This document shows positions 61,660 through 64,000 of a stretch of DNA of 64,000 bases, piece by piece; within the stretch, counting starts at the first letter, position 1, and every line of letters begins with the position of its first letter. The stretch is from contig CM060462.1 of NCBI GenBank assembly GCA_030544235.1, forward strand, positions 39,930,860 to 39,994,859, given 5' to 3'. The notes under the pieces were generated by a model. The model was given only the letters and a program-made list of their open reading frames with translations, had not been told where the DNA came from and made no database searches. This stretch comes from Lepturacanthus savala (lineage: Eukaryota; Chordata; Actinopteri; Scombriformes; Trichiuridae). The translations under genes were made by a program, and so were the position numbers.

Positions 61660-62503
61660 GATATGATAACACCATGATAACACCATAATAACACCATGAT
61701 AACATCATAATAACACCATATTAACACCATGATAACACCATATTAACACCATGATAACACCATATTAACACCATAATAACACCATGATAACATCATAATA
61801 ACACCATAATAACACCATGATAACACCATATTAACACTATAACACCATAATAACACCATATTAACACTATAACACCATAATAACACCATGATAACATCAT
61901 AATAACACCATAATAACACCATGATAACACCATATTAACACCACCTTAACACCATGATAACACCACATTAACACCACACTAACACCACACTAACACCACA
62001 TTAACACCACATTAACACCATGATAACACCACATTAACACCACATTAACACCACATTAACACCATAATAACACCATAATAACACCACATTAACACCACAT
62101 TAACACCACATTAACACCACATTAACACCACATTAACACCATGATAACACCACATTAACACCACATTAACACCACATTAACACCACAATAACACCATAAT
62201 AACACCATAATAACACCATAATAACACCACATTAACACCACATTAACACCACATTAACACCACATTAACACCACATTAACACCACATTAACACCATATTA
62301 ACACCACATCAACACCACATCAACACCACATCAACACCACATCAACACCACATCAACACCACATCAACACCACATCAACACCACATTAACACCACATTAA
62401 CACCATATTAACACCACATTAACACCACATCAACACCACATCAACACCACATCAACACCACATTAACACCACATTAACACCACATTAACACCACATTAAC
62501 ACC
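61660..62503. repeat. 11-bp ATTAACACCAC minisatellite, about 77 copies
   Basis: Starts as ATAACACCATG/ATAACACCATA and drifts into ATTAACACCAC and ATCAACACCAC. It directly follows the 10-bp array with only CTGATATG between, and shares the core ACACCA / ATACCAC. Confidence 0.95.
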
Positions 62504-63289
62504 AGCTTGGTGGGCCTCCCATCATATGAATCTTTCATATTCCATGTCTATTTCTGTAGATACAGATACAGTAACAAGCTGAGTGATAGAGGATGTTTAA
62601 ACACATTTATCTCAGCTTCTCTCTGTCCATCATCTATCTGTAAATTACGTGTTTTTTCTCTTCTATCAAACTTGTGCTGACAGATATAAATGTTCAGCAG
62701 CATAAATCCAATGCTCCACATTTCAATATTTTCCTTTCATGCCTCCTGTCCCTTCCCTTTCTGACGATGACAGGTGAAGATTCTGCAGCGACTACACTAC
62801 ATTTTCTGTTTCTCCACCACCGGATAATTCAGTCTTTCAAGTTCCTGCAGCATCCTCGATGACAGATCTCCCATCCGGCCTTCAGTGTGAGGTCTGACTT
62901 CACCTCCAGAGACATTTGGAATAGATGGAATAGAGTGTGTGTGTCATCTGAAAACCAGAGGGAGGCCTTTCATGATTTTTTTTCTATTTATAAAGAGGCT
63001 TCCTTTGTTTCCAGGTCGCCACTCCCACAGAGATCCATGAGCAGGTAGAACAGAGTCCCAGACAGAAACCAGCGGCGGAGGTGAAATGAATCCGTGACAG
63101 AGAGGGATGATATGGAGTCCCAGCGGGTTCATTTCTGCTGGTTTAAAGAGACGCCGCTTGTCCACAGATTTAAAAAAAAAAAAAAAAGCTGAAAGCATCG
63201 AGCAACACGTTCATCGATCAAAATATAAAATAAACCAAATTCTCTCCTGAGACTCTGGTTCTGCTGGATTCAGTCCTCCTTCCTGCTCT
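62504..63289. other. Intronic sequence without a recognised feature
   Basis: Includes an A16 run at 63171-63186. No gene recognised. Confidence 0.5.
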
Positions 63290-63525
63290 ATTCTTTACCT
63301 CCCTCCTTCATTATTTACCTCCCTCCTTCTGGCCCTTTAACCTCATTATATCCTTCATTCTTCCACCAGTCCTCCTTCTTTATGACTGTCCCTCCTTCCT
63401 TCACTCCTTTTTATCTCCTCCTTCATTCCCTCCTTCCTTCTTACTTCTCTTCCTCCTTCCATCCTATATTCCTTCTTTTTTACTTCCTTCCTTCCTTCCT
63501 TCCTTCCTTCCTTCCTTCCTTCCTG
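63290..63525. repeat. Pyrimidine-rich CCTTC/CCTCC tract
   Basis: Loose CCTCCTTC units ending in a perfect (CCTT)n run at 63484-63523. Confidence 0.9.
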
Positions 63526-63794
63526 TCTAATCAACCAATGATCAAATATAAAGACAAAGACAAATTGCTCTTGTTTGAATGAAACTACAACATATTTATT
63601 GTTTCTTCTGTTACAGACATTAACATGCAGCAGCTGCAGCAGTTTTTTTCCTAATTAGTATCAGACATATGTGCATCGCTGCCTGATGCTGTGCATGCTG
63701 TTAAAGTAGAAACTGCTCCAGGCTGCAGCCTGAGGCTGATTCATTCTCTCTAAACCCTGACGGGATAATTCATGAAAGGCTTTCGCAGCTTTTT
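63526..63794. other. Intronic spacer
   Basis: Unique sequence; nothing recognised. Confidence 0.45.
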
Positions 63795-64000
63795 ACAGCC
63801 GCGACCACCACAGAACCACCATAAAACCACCACAGAACCACCATAAACCACCACAAACCACCACAGAACCACCACAGACCACTACAAACCACCACAGAAC
63901 CACCACAGACCACTACAAACCACCACAGAACCACCACAGAACCACCATAAACCACCATAAAACCACCACAAACCACCACAGAACCACCACAGACCACTAC
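63795..64000. repeat. ACCACCACAGA-type array, truncated by window end
   Basis: Units of 9-12 bp (ACCACAGAACC, ACCACAAACC, ACCATAAACC, AGACCACTAC) with no G except in CAG. It continues past base 64000. Confidence 0.92.

Overview
The window is non-coding-rich eukaryotic DNA, most likely from a teleost (perciform-type) fish. The evidence is vertebrate-style GT-AG exons, abundant (CA)n/(GT)n, and relics of transposon families that I associate with fish genomes (hAT-like and piggyBac-like MITEs, a degraded non-LTR reverse transcriptase, LINE-type 3' tails). By my estimate about half of the 64 kb (around 32 kb) is tandem repeat. Only 382 bp are supported as coding. No bacterial genes, operons, CRISPR arrays, tRNAs or rRNAs were recognised.

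One gene is supported. Four exons on the + strand (15248-15297, 25481-25565, 27466-27560, 39885-40036) form a continuous, phase-compatible reading frame. It matches the middle of ITFG1 (integrin alpha FG-GAP repeat containing 1, also called TIP / T-cell immunomodulatory protein), a single-pass membrane protein with calcium-binding FG-GAP-like repeats. The preceding and following exons were not found, so the window lies wholly inside the gene. Two partial introns (1-15247 and 40037-64000) flank three complete ones of about 10.2, 1.9 and 12.3 kb.

Layout: 1-4.1 kb holds a 52-bp minisatellite, a 28-bp array and a GT array punctuated by TTATAG. 4.1-9.5 kb is a 54-bp array of about 100 copies. 9.9-13.0 kb has 33-bp and 22-bp arrays. 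13.5-15.2 kb has TG/TGCG, a pyrimidine-rich tract, a G-rich TAGGGTCTGA array, (TA)n and exon 1 of this window. 17.3-19.3 kb is a 22-bp array. 20-25 kb has a reverse-transcriptase relic, long (GT)n, a piggyBac-like MITE and an inverted pair of GCTAAC-type repeats. 24.6-29 kb holds two exons, each with a minisatellite almost touching it. 30-36 kb is mostly low-repeat intron with transposon relics. 36.1-37.4 kb is a 23-bp array. 40-45 kb has the fourth exon, a 30-bp array and a 1.9-kb CTAT/GATA array. 47-55 kb has 11-, 16- and 32-bp arrays. 55.9-57.0 kb is a hAT-like element carrying an internal 41-bp minisatellite. 58.7-64 kb has purine-rich, 10-bp and 11-bp arrays and an ACCACAGA-type array that runs off the end.

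The long open frames in the arrays (up to 1706 codons) follow from stop-free repeat units and are not regarded as genes. The most notable observations are that every supported exon has a tandem array within about 80 bp, that the array after the third exon repeats that exon's own weak 5' splice site about 26 times, and that a hAT-like MITE appears to have grown a minisatellite out of its own subterminal sequence. Family assignments rest on recall of known proteins and repeats; no search was run.
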